In this document: one piece after another, positions 43,413 to 56,047 of the stretch
Numbering within the stretch: position 1 is the stretch's first letter
Layout of the letters: every line of letters starts with the position of its first letter
Assembly (NCBI GenBank): GCA_963931925.1
Contig: OZ007579.1
Location: forward strand, 48,032,271 to 48,096,270
Direction: 5' to 3'
DNA from: Onchidella celtica
Taxonomy: Eukaryota; Mollusca; Gastropoda; Systellommatophora; Onchidiidae
Length of the DNA: 64,000 nucleotides
Translations under genes and position numbers: made by a program
Notes under the pieces: model-generated
The model's database searches: none
The model's input: only the letters and a program-made list of their open reading frames with translations
What the model was told of the DNA's origin: nothing

Positions 43413-46038
43413 GGCTTATGATGAAAACCCCGTGAAGGTTTATGACGATGTTCAGAATTCTTACAGAGAGAAAGACAGTTAGTCACCTTGCATAAAATAA
43501 TAGTGGTTCAAGTACTGAAGTTGTGTATTAAGCTGCCAAGTTAAATTTAGAAATTTTAAACGGTAATGCCAACAACTTACATTTGCTTCAGTTAGTGCAC
43601 AGCAAAGTCACCCACATGGGCCTTGTTCATAGACAATGTGAAGTTTTCACACCTGCAAGCACAATAAAACCATGCTAAGGATCTGAACTATATGATGTAG
43701 CTGCTGACACTCTGTATTTGATGAATTTTCCTTGTTTCTGTAACAGCTGAGGTTGTTCTAGCACGTTATAGTAGGGGGGAGTTAGTTGATCTAACTACAA
43801 CCCTTTAGAAAACGAAACTATTACAGCTGTAAAATAAATAAACACGAGATCCGACGATAGATTAAATAATACTAAAGTTTAATAACTGTATAGTGAACAA
43901 TAAATTACTAGAAGACACCAGCGAAACTAAATATCTACGCCACACAAAAGGAAACTCACTTACTCACCCCCCAACCACTCACACAGGTCTATATATATAA
44001 ACATTCCTACAGAAAGTTCCCGAAATAAACGTTACCTTTGCCCTCGCACAAACTAACCAATCACGCATCAATACGTCATCAGGTTACATCACTCAAGGCC
44101 AAATCTGGCGTAAACATTCGTATCCACAACGTTATCGAATATTCGGGAACATACTAATATTTACTGAACGAGTCAAAACACCTGACAACAAGCGAGCGAG
44201 GAAAAAAACTACTGACTAGAAAAGAAGGTCAGGTCACGGAGTACAGTACACTCTGGCGGTTGTCAACAATAAAATGAAAAAAGTAGTGGACACATGCTCA
44301 GCCACCAGCACAACAACAAAACCGGGGGAGGGCAAGGGGTAGCCCGCAGATGCTACAGTTTCTGAAATAATAAAAGTGGTAGTAAGTAACCAAAGCCACC
44401 CCATCTGAAAACTGTCTTAATTCATTTTCGGGTTTTTTCAATTTTGTTTTTTTTTTTGTTTCAATTGTTTCTTGTTTGACCTGGCGAAAGATTTGATATA
44501 ATCGGAAAACTTGAATTTTCTCCCATTTTAATTCCTTTTGAATTTCTAGTATGGTTTGTTTGTTAAATGGTCTTTTTGTGTTGTGTTTTTATGTTGCACT
44601 TGTTCCTTACAAGGGGGTTGCAAAATATAACTTGTTCTTTGTTTTGCCAAGTTTTGTATTTGGCTTTAACAGCTCTGTCCATGGCCTGGCGGAGGACGCG
44701 GGATTCCCCATCTGCAACCCCTTTGCCATGCCCTGAACCAAATAATATACGCTGTACTTTTGTTACAGACATGAGAGTGAGCTCGGCAAGCGTGCTCTTG
44801 CCCTTATATCTAGATTTAATCTAGATCTACATTTTTCTCTAAGAAAAAAAAAAAAAAGAAAAAGAATCTGGTGGCTCCAGTATCCAAAATCAGATTTTAT
44901 TACTTTGTTTTCAATTTCAAAAAGAACAAAAAAACAAAAAGGTAATCTCAAAACCTAGATCTGCATCTTATGTACAAAGCTACAACAAGTAATGTCAGGA
45001 AGAACATAAATAATCGGCAAAAATAAAACCTAAAGTCATTCTAATATGAAGATCATTCACAGACTAAGACCTGCAAACTGAGGAATTCCCGATTTTATCA
45101 TGACAGATTCCGTTTGAACTATAGGCACGGACGAGCTTGCGGGTAAACCCGACGCTGACTAGATCTAGAGCGATTGGGTCAATGCGATCAGTATCGGATG
45201 AAGAGATTTATGATAGCTATAAATGCAAACTTACCCAACAGCTATCGAATCCAAACTGAGGATTCAAAATGTTGTGGTCCGAAGTGTATTCTCACTGCAC
45301 AAACGATGTGCTGGCCGTCTGCAGACGAGAGCAACAAAATGCCGAAACATGAAATCGTTCAGTACTATGTGTCGGAAACATAGCGGGTCGCGTGAATTCT
45401 TCAGACCAAAAATACTAAAATTTTTCTGCAAAACCGACCGATTCGTTTTCGAAAGACAAAATCATGCCTTTTTTTAGTGTCCAGGTAAACATTAGGTCTT
45501 AACTGCAAAAAAAAACTAATTCCGTGGCAAATTTGCAGAAGTGAAAGTTCGGATCAACCAATCGCCCACAGTAGACAGGAAGTAAACAAAAGCAGATTTC
45601 CATAACGACCGTCTGTTTGACAACAATATAAGATTTTCTTGTTTTTCCCGGCATTTTTCTTGCAAAAGAACCCATTTTTGGGAGGTTGCAAACGATTTTC
45701 AATAAGATATATGACTTTTCTTTGGGATACCATAAAACTGGGATGTTGTATGCATCCGAAAAGTCATGAACGATCTCCTTAAAAAAATAAAATAAATCAG
45801 TAACTCGGACAACGGCAACTTAAAATGGTTGGCATGTTTATTTGGAACCAACACAAACCAAAAACAGCCCAGAACAACATTTTGTCACACTTATGTCCAT
45901 TCTGTGGCAGCGCAAACTTCAGATGACCTATTATGGCCACAAGCGTGAAACCTGCCATTATACACACGACTCGCTTTAAACTAGTCGCGTGTGCAAAAAC
46001 CTCGGGAGTATAAATGGAGGAAAAGCTCGACACATGTG
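43413..46038. other. Unassigned AT-rich sequence
   Basis: No gene is supported. Short frames at 45,174-45,477 look mildly protein-like (CCGPKCILTAQTMCW on the plus strand) but have no start context or splice partners. A TATATATATA run lies near 43,991 and poly(A/T) runs near 44,850. Confidence 0.4.
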
Positions 46039-46340
46039 GTTCCCAAAGTTATTCATTCCCAGAGGAAGGCGCAGAGAGAAGTGGTCCGGGCGACAGGTGG
46101 AAGGTCGTGACATGGGGACCAGAGGTGTTAAGTATGTGAGGGATCTATGAGGTTCCCAAATTATTCAGTCCCAGAAGAAGACGCAGAGAGTATCGGTCCG
46201 GGCGACAGGTGGAAGGTCGTGCCAGTGGGGACCAGAAGTGTTAGGTGTGTGAGGGATCTATGATGTTCCCATTTATTTCCAAATAAGCAGAATTTATCGG
46301 TCCGGGTGACTAGTGGAAGGTCGTGCCATGGAGACCAGAA
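46039..46340. repeat. 113-bp tandem repeat, about 2.7 copies
   Basis: Units begin GTTCCCA at 46,039, 46,152 and 46,265, each 113 bp apart. They share CGGTCCGGGYGAC-type cores, GTGGAAGGTCGTG and GGACCAGA. The third copy is diverged and cut short. Confidence 0.85.
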
Positions 46341-46606
46341 GTTAAGGAGTCCTGAGGATGGGAACCCTTCAGGAGCTCGTGATCTACGCTGGCGGGTGTG
46401 AACCGTCTGTGTGCTATTCGTTTGCAGTTTAAGGATTCCTGAGGACGGGATGAAACCCTTCAGGAGCTCGTGATCTACGATGGCGGGTGTGAACCGTCTG
46501 TGTGCCATTCGTTTGCAGTTTTAGGAGCCCTGATGACGGGATGAGAACCCTTCAGGAGCTAATGATCTACGATGGCGGGTGTGAACTGTGTTTTCTTATT
46601 CGTGTG
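46341..46606. repeat. 86-91-bp tandem repeat, 3 copies
   Basis: Units begin GTTAAGG, GTTTAAGG and GTTTTAGG at 46,341, 46,427 and 46,518. They share ACCCTTCAGGAGCT, TGATCTACG and TGGCGGGTGTGAAC. The array abuts the 113-bp repeats directly but has an unrelated unit. Confidence 0.85.
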
Positions 46607-47110
46607 AAGCCAGGGGCGTCTGTTTCCCCTTTTATCGTTGAAGTTAGAGATCTAGGAAGGATCGTTTGAACTCTGGAGACGTGAAACTGCAACAGTGAGG
46701 AGAGCAGCTGTCGACAGAGACTATTGAGTATACGTAATTAAATTTATGGACAAAGGGGTTAGATCTAGATGTGAGTTGGGGAGTAGAGAATAGCCATGAT
46801 CCCCAAGAGTGAATTTCAAATATCTCTGTTTTTGTGATTGTGTATTTGATTATCATGAGTTGAATGTTTTGGCATAAGTTTTGTCATGCATTTAGTATTA
46901 AATATCGTTTAATTTAAATTTCACTCCATGTGTCCGTTGATCGCTGGTCTGCTTGCTTGGCTTGTTAGCTGGGTTTGAAAGGAAAAATAAGTTAAGTGCA
47001 CATCACATACGTGGTCGTGACAATCTTCACGCACGTGATCGTGACAAGTTTGCTGTTTGTGAATTCATGTAAGACATGCGTGTGCATGCGTATGTGGGTA
47101 TTATATGTGA
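46607..47110. other. Unassigned sequence between repeats
   Basis: AT-rich, no gene seen. Confidence 0.4.
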
Positions 47111-47127
47111 CGGAGACAGAGAGAGAC

Positions 47128-47171
<44 letters not shown>

Positions 47172-47243
47172 GGGCAGACAGACAGGCAGACAGACAGAGA
47201 TGACAGAGACAGACAGACAGACAGGCAGACAGACAGAGATGAC

Positions 47244-47280
<37 letters not shown>

Positions 47281-47305
47281 GACAGACAGAGAGAGAGGAG
47301 AGAGA
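47111..47305. repeat. GA/GACA microsatellite
   Basis: GAGACAGA steps pass into GACAGACAGG and pure GACA repeats. The open frames on both strands are produced by the repeat. Confidence 0.95.
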
Positions 47306-48567
47306 CGAGAGACATTTCATGAAGTCTGGCTATAATAACAAATAATAAAGAAAACTTTACAATACGAAACAACAACAGTAATAAAAAAGGAAAAGTAAAC
47401 GCAACTAAGCTACTTACTGGTTTTGAATTTCCCGTACACCTTTCTGTTACTTGCTCTGAACTTACAAAAACAAAAACAAAAGAAAAAAGAAGGGGCTGGA
47501 GGGGGGAAGGGAACTCAGGAAGGCTCGTACTGGATATAACAGTTAAACCAATGATACAGATTTATCTTGGGAAACCGGTGCGTCAGCCAGCGTCAAATAT
47601 AGCACTTTCACTTTTGTTTACTGACCCGAGAGATCTTTACTTCTAGAAGTTAACATTCATCTTTAAGGCCCCGCATAGACGAGTGATTCTTTAGTTCCCA
47701 GTCCATGGAACGATTAACTTACTGGTAATAAAATGTCACTTTTCACTTTACCGGGTAAAAAAGTCACCCATGTCCACTTCGAAAACGAGAATCTTTTTGT
47801 TCTATTCCAGGAAGTAAATTAATCTCTCCTGATGAGTAAGGCAAAAAAAAAAATAAAATAAAACTCGTGTGTGCCTGGCGTAACTATTGTTTGTTTTCAA
47901 CTTAATTATAAATCCTGCAAAAGGAAAGGCGAGAACTTCACCGAGTGTTCTGCTGAACATAAGACCTCCATTATAACATTAATATTTCATCTGTGAAGAC
48001 CAAAAGAGGCCCATAATTATTCTCCTTGGTCAAGAACTATAACCAAATTCTTTCAAATTTCATGTGAATGAAACTTCCCATATAATTTTCGTTTATAATT
48101 TTATATCTATATAGTTTAAAAAAAAAAAAAAAGTGTTTCTTGGGTATAACCTTTTTTGTTTCACCAATGAACCGATTATTTCGAAATGTTGCATGTGGCC
48201 TTAAAACAATTTGTCTTAATTACACAATGTTTTTTTCCAGTGTGGCCTGTTGCGATTTTAAACTTCCCAGTCATGTTCACTAACTCATTTATGTACACAT
48301 TATGTAAATAACCATGGACGAGCACAATCGTCCATAAATATCTATGAAGTAATATCACTTATCCATGTATGTTTAACCATTGACTAGCTCTGCCAATTTT
48401 CACACGGTATATTGTTTGTATATTGTACACGAGGTAGACCTTGAGAAATATAACTGGGCTGTGGTCAAATCTAGGCAAACTGAGTTTTCTCTTGTGTATA
48501 TGATCTTATAAACGAACATTTGAATAAACATGACAAATTTCATCACAGTAATTTCGTATCTATGGTT

Positions 48568-48627
48568 GTTAGGGGACCGCTCACTGTTCAGCTTTTGCTT
48601 ACTATGCAAACTATACGGTCCCCTAAC
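48568..48627. repeat. Short perfect inverted repeat
   Basis: GTTAGGGGACCG (48,568-48,579) and its exact complement (48,616-48,627) flank a 36-base loop. The same 12-mer, in one orientation, occurs near 1,406-1,417. Confidence 0.7.
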
Positions 48628-49133
48628 ACAGCTTTGCGTGTCTACCACAGTTTTTATAATATTATGTTTAGTGGTTGTGTTGACGGCTATTGTTGGTTGT
48701 TCTTAACTGATCCATTAAAAGTAACACTAAATGATGTTAAGAATAATGATAAACAACAAAAAATGTGGTAACTAGGATTTTTTTTTGTAATGGGCTTTAC
48801 CAATTTTACCAAAAAATTCCCAATTTCTGTGTCACCTTAACCTTGAAGTGAGACAAACATTGCATTTCGTACTAATCAGTTGATATGAGTAGTCTGAGAC
48901 TCATGGCCAGTTGCTTACCTCACCTTCTCCACTCGCCAATCTTTTTTATGGCTAACCTACATTCAACTAGCTGGGTTTTCCCAAAAATCTTGTTTTCTAC
49001 TATTACACAGGATCTATTGGACCAAGAATTCAGTAGCAAACGAGAAGATATGCATTTATCATATTAACAACTTTTTTTTAACTGCTGTCGCTATTGACAA
49101 CAGTACAGTTTTCTTCAACTTGCAACATATAAC

Positions 49134-49290
49134 CAACCGATTAACCGAGTAAACAGGCAACCAACCAAGCAAGCAACCAATCGACCAATCAAACAATCAA
49201 CCAAAAAACAGACCATCCAAACAACTAACCAACCAACAAGCCAACCAACCAACAAGTCAACCAACCAACAAGTCAACCAAGCAAAAAAAA
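49134..49290. repeat. Imperfect AACC-rich tandem tract
   Basis: Repeated CAACCAAC, CAAGTCAACC and similar steps over about 150 bp. A weaker patch is near 51,275-51,300. Confidence 0.75.
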
Positions 49291-52200
49291 AAAATCAACC
49301 AAAGTTAGTAAATAAGAAGTGTGTATTCAGCGAAGCCGTAAGTTAACAACAAGTGAATAGCCAGTACATTGTGGATTATAGCAAAGTGAGAAGAGCATTG
49401 TATGGTAAACATAGTTCATACGCAAATCTCTATTCTTCTTCTAATTCATGGTGAAAGGCAACCTTGGAAAAATCCTCCCTTACAAATTCTTGCCCCAGAT
49501 GGAAGCATTACTGCGTTTGAAAGTAACATTACTAGCCAAGATTTCAAAGGTGTAGAGAAGGTTAAAATATCATTCTGGAGAAGAGTTTTGAAGACATAGA
49601 TCGATCATAACTATTCTCCAGAAACGGGAAATGTATTAAATGAAAACGCTTTTGAACAACAAAACTATAAGGTATAAGAATATCGTAGTATTCCTTCCAA
49701 ATTGTATGCAGAGAAACATTGTATGTTAAAGATATCGTATGTAATACGAACACAATAATTTCCTTTTATGACTTTACAGGGAAATGCAGCCCTTCTCCTG
49801 GTGCTCAGCTAGAATGCAATCTATTATACAATGCTATTTGTAAGAAATCATTGGTACAGGAGAAAAGATTAGTGTCATTTATAACTGTCAAATTCAGAGG
49901 GGAAATCATAAGATAAGGTTTAGAAAAGCTATTAGAGTTGAGAGACTTACGCAATTAATCTCTGGAAACAGAAACTGAAAGTAGAGTTAAGAGAACTACA
50001 CTGAAAAATATTATTGTTGAGCCGTGATCAAATTTACGACCCCTTCCTTTTTACTGCCAAATTCAATTAGAAGATTTTGCTCTATTAGGATCGTCTTTTA
50101 CGTAATTTCCCCGTCCCCTTTCTTCATGCTACATTTTTGTGCTTTCTCCCATCCAGTCAGGAGTTGGTTAGGACATTGGATTAACATGAACAGCCACTTT
50201 AGAGCGGACCTCTGCAGTTTAGATGCCTTTATTATTGTTGTGGCATCTGCACTTACAACGGACGCTTCTTTTGAAGAAGCGGGAAAGTGGGAAGAGGTTC
50301 CAGCCTCTAGTTTCTGTATAGATCAGGGGCAAGCAGAAAACTAACAGACATTTGCAGTAACAGATCTCATTCCTTCTCTGCTTTTCAAACGGCAACTATA
50401 ACAAATAAACATACGGAAAATGCAATTAACAGGATGAGACGATACTGACTGTTACATAACCAAGTTTAACAAGTTAAGCTCACTCACTAATGGGGTAGAT
50501 CTACCCATCGAAAAAGAATTAGCTCCGGGGCGAAAAAAAAAAAAAGCGTAATATTCAGCAAAACGTTAAGTTAACAGAAGACCAAAAAAAAACTGTACAA
50601 TGTTTATGAAATGTGGCAAATTCAAAGACAGCAAAGCCGAAAATTCAAAAAAAAATAATAATGTATACATTAAATTCACATTACTAATTATTAATAGAAA
50701 ATAATATGAAAACTTTCGGTTGAACCAAAGAAATCTAGGGGGAGGGAGGGGGGGGGGGGGGAATCAGAAAACAAAATATTCGGCTCTTCTCTTCAGTATC
50801 ACACAACATAGGATGAAGAGAGCTTTGGTAACTAAATAAACGTTGTTCAACACTCCATTATGTGATTTTGCGAGACAAATATTTTAAAATATCGTTATAC
50901 TGAAATACAGCTTGCTGAAATTATGCATTTGTGGCAATTTTCACACATGTTATGAGAGCTGTGGTGAAAACTACAGAAAACGTCATTTGACTCGTTTGGC
51001 CCCTCAAGCACTTACTGAAGTTCGCAAAAAGACAGAACAAAAGTTAATTGATATATATTCTTCATGGTGCAAAGCTGTTCAATGCAAATCCAGTATTCAT
51101 TGTCATCCATCTTTTAGTAATACATGGGCTTTTGGAAAGCGGTGAAAAACATTCATCAATGTCGTTGACAAGCTATGATCTTTCAAATTTTCTGCACTTT
51201 TGTACACCAAAAAAAAATGTCTATTTCTAAAGACCATTATTTCTCCGCTACTAGTTTTTATCGACAGGCAAACTAACTATCCAATCAACCAACCAACCAA
51301 TCCCCAATTCCCAGCACAGCAGGCAAATTATAGAGAACCAACAATCTTTTCCTCCCCACTAAATCCCACCTCATTCCATTCGATATGTACTGGTTACCTT
51401 CTAATAAACAAGTAAGCTATCATATTAGAAATGCAACCAACCGACAGATTAAACAACTGAACAAGAAGCATTAAAAAGCCTGAGTCTTGTTATCTACAAA
51501 CAAAAAACAACAACAACAAAAAAATCATGATTATATAAATAAATGGTTATGGGAATAACAGAAATGAATTCTGTTCCCCTCGTGATATCACATCAATACT
51601 CAGAAAAAACACATGCACACCCAAGTAACATATTATTATCTCTTCTTAGTAAACTTACAACCATAGAAGTGTGAAATTATTTATACAGCAGAGCATTCTA
51701 CCTATGCGAGGTGTTTTTATAGCAAAATGGCCACAAAATAGCAAAGAATTTTTAGACAGTGCAACGGGTCATTCTATCAATATATCAAGCTTTCTGTAGC
51801 TGACTTACAATCAAACAATTTCGAACGACGTATCCACATAGTAGAACACTCTTCCGATAGAACATTCTTTCAAAGTAAATTCGCGGTCATTGTTCAGCAG
51901 GAACTAATTCGAAACAGAGAGGACTTTCAGTCAGTCTAGCAAATCTGTTATAGGTAAACTTATACGACCATAAAATTATAATGAAGCAGTTAGAACATTA
52001 TCTAATTTTCTACCAATCGTTTAAACTTACTTTCATTAAGAGCAGAACATTTCCTTAATCGGTAGATTTTGTGTCGGCATGTATATTACATTGACAAAGA
52101 AAGGCAAAACATGTACTTCGCAGAGCCAAACGTTAGGAACAAATTAATGAACAAAAATCAGCACAATGAATTCAAAACGAGAAAGAAAAGATAAAATACT

Positions 52201-53331
52201 CGTATGAATCAGGGGCGCCATGGAGGTAAGGAAACCTTAAGTAGTAGAAATAATATAGTAAAGGCACTAGAAGGAAATGAATGGAATGATAATAAAAGGG
52301 TGAAAATATACATTTTTATGAGTGAAACAAATGAATGAGGACAATGGATGAAAATAAAAACATAATTATGTATTAGAAAGGTATACTGGATTAATAAATT
52401 AGTTTCACACAGTGTCACTGCTATATTAATTACATGAAGGAAAGAACATCAAGCTGAAAAACCGAACACTCCTAATTCACATCATTGCTTGGCTCCTCGA
52501 TCTACCCGGCCATCCTAGAAACGAAAAGCTTTTGACTTTGTTTTTCTTTTATAATTTCATCAATCTACGGTTTTTCATTATTATTACTCTTACAGTCGTA
52601 CGATTGCAGTGAAATTTTTTATCAGACAGAAACGTTTTTCGTAACATAATTCTTATAGTTGTACAGGATCAATGAACTGACTTAGACAGCGGGATACAGT
52701 GTAAATAAACAGGCCAACACATTCATTCAGTCGACAATTAAGAATATAGATTTAATGTACAAATTTAAGCCGAACAGTAAAAAGCCAGATTGTTGAGATG
52801 TTTACATGCACGTAAAACACAATGGTAAAGCAGGTTCAGATGTGTAAAAGCCTTTTCAGTCAGATTCCAGAGGCGATGATATTAGTAAAACAGCAGGAGG
52901 AAAATAAAACGCTGGAAATCGAGACAATGCAAAATTCTGAAAACGCAGGTTAAATTTTTTTTATTTTTTTTAAAACTGTAAATCCCGAGTAATGTACGAC
53001 TATGACGAAGGTGTGAAAAAGCTCTGAGTTTTTCTTTTCTGATTTTTGTATTGAACACCATTTAATGAAACAGTTTTCTGTGGTCCCTACTATATTCAAA
53101 TACTGGAACTTGAAATAAAGTCATACGTTGTTCCTTTGTTAACATCAAATGTTAACCATGCGACCAGTCAAGGAAATTGTTGGAAGAACAATTGTTTTTT
53201 AATTGTCCTAGACTGAATTTTGATATAATAACGTAATTGTTCCTTCATTTTTTTTCTTTTTAAACATCAGCATTTCTTAAAATATCTGCAGTGAATGGCA
53301 TCTGAATATGTATTTTAAATGGAAAGCAAGT

Positions 53332-54768
53332 CTATCCCCTGATATCATTAGCTAACTTGTCCCACCAAACTTTCTCATGATCTGGTTCCAACAACGGTGT
53401 TAAATTATACTCTATGTAAGTGTTGTTCTTGATGTTGTAAAGAAGATCCTTGCCCAGTTTTCCTCTGGGGATTTCCTCCATGATGACAAAGATCAGAACT
53501 TGTCGGCCAGAATGCACACCTTCCAGTTTGGCCATCTCGATTTCATAACCACACCAGTAACTGTCCAGTAGGGCTTTGGTCAACAGGACCACCGTTTTCT
53601 TGCACGAACACACGGCATTCACGATGTTGGAGGTGATGTAATCTCCGACTTTGAAATCACGTCCATGTAGGAAAATCTTCAGCCCACGACTGCTCAGTTC
53701 TGTATCCACAGTACTTTCAGCAAAAGTCGAGTCTTCCGCAGCATAACAAATGAAGGCATCATATTCATACGTTTTCTCCACGTGGTTGGGGTTCTTCATG
53801 TAGTGTAAGTAAGCGGCGTAATAATAGTATCTAATGTTCCAGCGGAATCGATACACAACGGAGCCAATGATAATGCACAGAACAGCCACAGTTGCAGATC
53901 CCACTAAGAAGAGAAGAATGGTGTTGGACGAACACTTTCTTGTCAGGATACTCAATACAGATTCGAAATCGTCGATGATTTCCAGGCTGCGGGATGACAT
54001 AGGAGCACAGTAATATTTTTTCAAAGGTTTTCGAAACACCTTTGAAGTTGTCATCCACTTTAGAAACTGCAGGTTGGAGCATTCGCAAGATATCGGGGTG
54101 TGCTCCATACTGACATAGACAGGAACTCCATCCTCACGCAAACTGTCAAGGTGGGCCTGAGTAAGGTATGGTAGTCTCTGTACATCGGTTGAAGACAATA
54201 CTAGGTTTTCAAGATACAGCATAGAACTCAGATCTTCGTCAAATGACCAAAGAGGATTTCTGTCTAAAATCAGGACCGTCAAATTAGTCAGATTTGAAAA
54301 GATTCCCGTAGTTAAACTTTGTATATAGTTAAATGAAAGGTCCAAATATTTCAGTTTGAGTAAAGGTGAAAAGACCTTTTTACTGTTGACACTGCTTAGA
54401 AAAGAGCCGAGAACATTTTCCTGAAGTCGAAGTTCCTCCAGTGATTCTAAAGTTGTGAAAAATGTATAGCCTATCTTTTTTACACTGCAGGAGGAGATGT
54501 CCAAGTACTTGAGCCAGCGAAGTCCGCTGATATATCCTTGCAGAGTAGGAAAATGATTATCTCTCAAACTCAAGTTGGTCAAAGAGTTTTTTCCGAAGAC
54601 ATGGAGGCCCACATCTTCGTAACTCAATCCAGCTTTGTTCATTTCTACAGAAACCAGGCTTAAGGGAAGACTCAAGAAAAATCGATGCTCTTTTTGTGAA
54701 AATGTACTGCAATTACTGTTAAATGGGCTTGTGATTCCATTTTGATAGGGGTAAAAATGGGGAAAGGT
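53332..54768 (-). CDS. Toll-like receptor, C-terminal segment (LRRs, TM, TIR)
   Basis: The frame stays open from the SINE edge to the TAG at 53,334-53,332 and includes 447 codons after 54,675. The upstream part (HFYPYQNGITSPFN) still reads as receptor ectodomain. It is in the same genomic phase as the segment beyond the SINE, so removing an insertion of 3n bases would restore continuity. A CATTTAACAG acceptor-like site exists here. Confidence 0.88.
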   Translation of the reverse strand, partial: TFPHFYPYQNGITSPFNSNCSTFSQKEHRFFLSLPLSLVSVEMNKAGLSYEDVGLHVFGKNSLTNLSLRDNHFPTLQGYISGLRWLKYLDISSCSVKKIGYTFFTTLESLEELRLQENVLGSFLSSVNSKKVFSPLLKLKYLDLSFNYIQSLTTGIFSNLTNLTVLILDRNPLWSFDEDLSSMLYLENLVLSSTDVQRLPYLTQAHLDSLREDGVPVYVSMEHTPISCECSNLQFLKWMTTSKVFRKPLKKYYCAPMSSRSLEIIDDFESVLSILTRKCSSNTILLFLVGSATVAVLCIIIGSVVYRFRWNIRYYYYAAYLHYMKNPNHVEKTYEYDAFICYAAEDSTFAESTVDTELSSRGLKIFLHGRDFKVGDYITSNIVNAVCSCKKTVVLLTKALLDSYWCGYEIEMAKLEGVHSGRQVLIFVIMEEIPRGKLGKDLLYNIKNNTYIEYNLTPLLEPDHEKVWWDKLANDIRG

Positions 54769-54769
54769 G

Positions 54770-55233
54770 GAAGTGGAAGTGGTCTAGAGGCAAGGTGCTC
54801 GCCTCTCGTGCCAAGGGTCCCGGGTTCGAAACCCGGGCCTTGCAGGCATGTTGGAAGTTTGGGATTTTTCTCATATTTTCGTGTCCCTGATTCTATTGAG
54901 GGGTAGGATCGAGTACCTAGTCTTCTCGGATAAGGACGAAAAAATTCGGAGGGCCCGTGTGCACGTTGCGCACGTTAAAGATACCTTGGCAGTTGGAAAT
55001 CGTAAAGAGCAGGCCGAACAGGCCGCTGCCCGGGCAAAATTAAATTAAATTCATCTCTACCAGTCCCTCCCCCTCCCCCCTCATCTCCCCCCCCCCCAAA
55101 AAAAAACGCCGACCGGCGCTGCACTGTGGCGACGACGTGCCTGCTCCAGTTATAACTGGGCTGCAATGGCACAAAGGCAAAATTTCCCAAATGGGATTAA
55201 AGAGTTATACAAATACAAATACAAATACAAATT
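54770..55233 (+). mobile_element. tRNA-derived SINE, copy 2, inside the Toll-like receptor locus
   Basis: Same family as 10,104-10,565. A box TGGTCTAGAGG (54,780-54,790), B box GGTTCGAAACC (54,823-54,833), shared body, TTAAAT segment, C-rich plus A-rich middle and (ACAAAT)n tail. It lies opposite to the receptor. The extreme 5' end is altered, and I found no clear target-site duplication. Confidence 0.88.
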
Positions 55234-55235
55234 CA

Positions 55236-56047
55236 TATGGAGATGTGTAAGCTTTTTCATCTTGTCTAGCTGTCTAAAATAGGCACCAATTAAAAACGGG
55301 TTACCACTGAGATCTAGAGTTGTGAGGTTTGGAGGGAGATGACTCATGAACTCTTCGTCAACAGCCTGCAGTCTGTTTGTTGTAGCACTTAAATAAGTTA
55401 AGTGCTGAGGAATGTATTTAATAACAGAAACGTCTAAACACAGTCCCATTGAATACTGATTGACCACTGATCCTATGTGAAGCTCCGTAAGATTTTCCAA
55501 GCGATACAGCCCATAAAATATGTCATTTAAATGTTCAATGCCAATTTGCATATTCATGGACAGGTCCAGAGTGCGGAGTTTTGGAAGAGTTCGAAAAGCG
55601 TTGGGATCGAAATCTTCAGCAGATATGTTGCAATGTGATATATTCAAGTATTCAATATTTTCTACATTTTGAAATGAGTCGCGATACAGACTGTTAAGAA
55701 AACACTTGCAGCCAAAACAAGATCCCGATAAACTCAAATTGGTCAACTTCGTGAGATTTCTGAAACCTTGACCGAATGACACACTTGCTATGTTCATGGG
55801 TAAACCGTCCATGTGAAGAGATCTTAGATTAGTGAGACATGAAAGAGCTTTGTCTGGATACTCGTACTTGTATAGATAATCCCACTTAATGTTAGCCGAT
55901 ATGTCCAGATCACTCAAAGATATGAGAGGGCAAAATACAGTTTCTGGATACAATGCACGCTTTGTGAGACCATTCCCATTGAGCTTCATATGTTTTAGTT
56001 GTGTCAGGTTGTAGAATGTAGTGATCTCCAGTTTCCATATAAAGTTT
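55236..56047 (-). CDS. Toll-like receptor, central LRR segment
   Basis: About 270 codons of leucine-rich repeats, from FIWKLEITTFYNLTQL to MKKLTHLHM, ending at the SINE tail. Beyond that the frame runs into SINE sequence encoding LYLYLYL. At the 5' side it is one base out of phase with the signal-peptide segment. Confidence 0.88.

Larger units (their letters stand above)
47306..53331. other. 6-kb AT-rich region without a recognised gene
   Basis: It contains a small hairpin (48,568-48,627), an imperfect AACC-rich tract and the 3' flank of the Toll-like receptor locus. Small exon-like windows exist (for example 47,422-47,459 on the minus strand, with good acceptor and donor), but none links to another exon or to a known domain. 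A minus-strand AATAAA at 52,965-52,960 could serve the receptor. Confidence 0.4.

Noticed and set aside
43750-44360. Possible second LTR family (TATATATATA and AATAAA-like signals)
   Set aside because: No paired copy, no clear TG...CA ends and no target-site duplication could be found.
45174-45477. Overlapping plus-strand frames with some protein character
   Set aside because: No homology is recognised, both frames end soon, and no splice context links them.
46992-47375. Frames on both strands over the GACA tract
   Set aside because: Low-complexity translation of a microsatellite.
47422-47459. Minus-strand 38-base window with good acceptor and donor
   Set aside because: Two frames are open, no domain is visible and no neighbouring exon joins it in phase.
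49719-49916. Cys-containing frame after a TTTACAG acceptor (KCSPSPGAQLECN)
   Set aside because: No donor keeps the frame usefully, and no partner exon or known domain was found.
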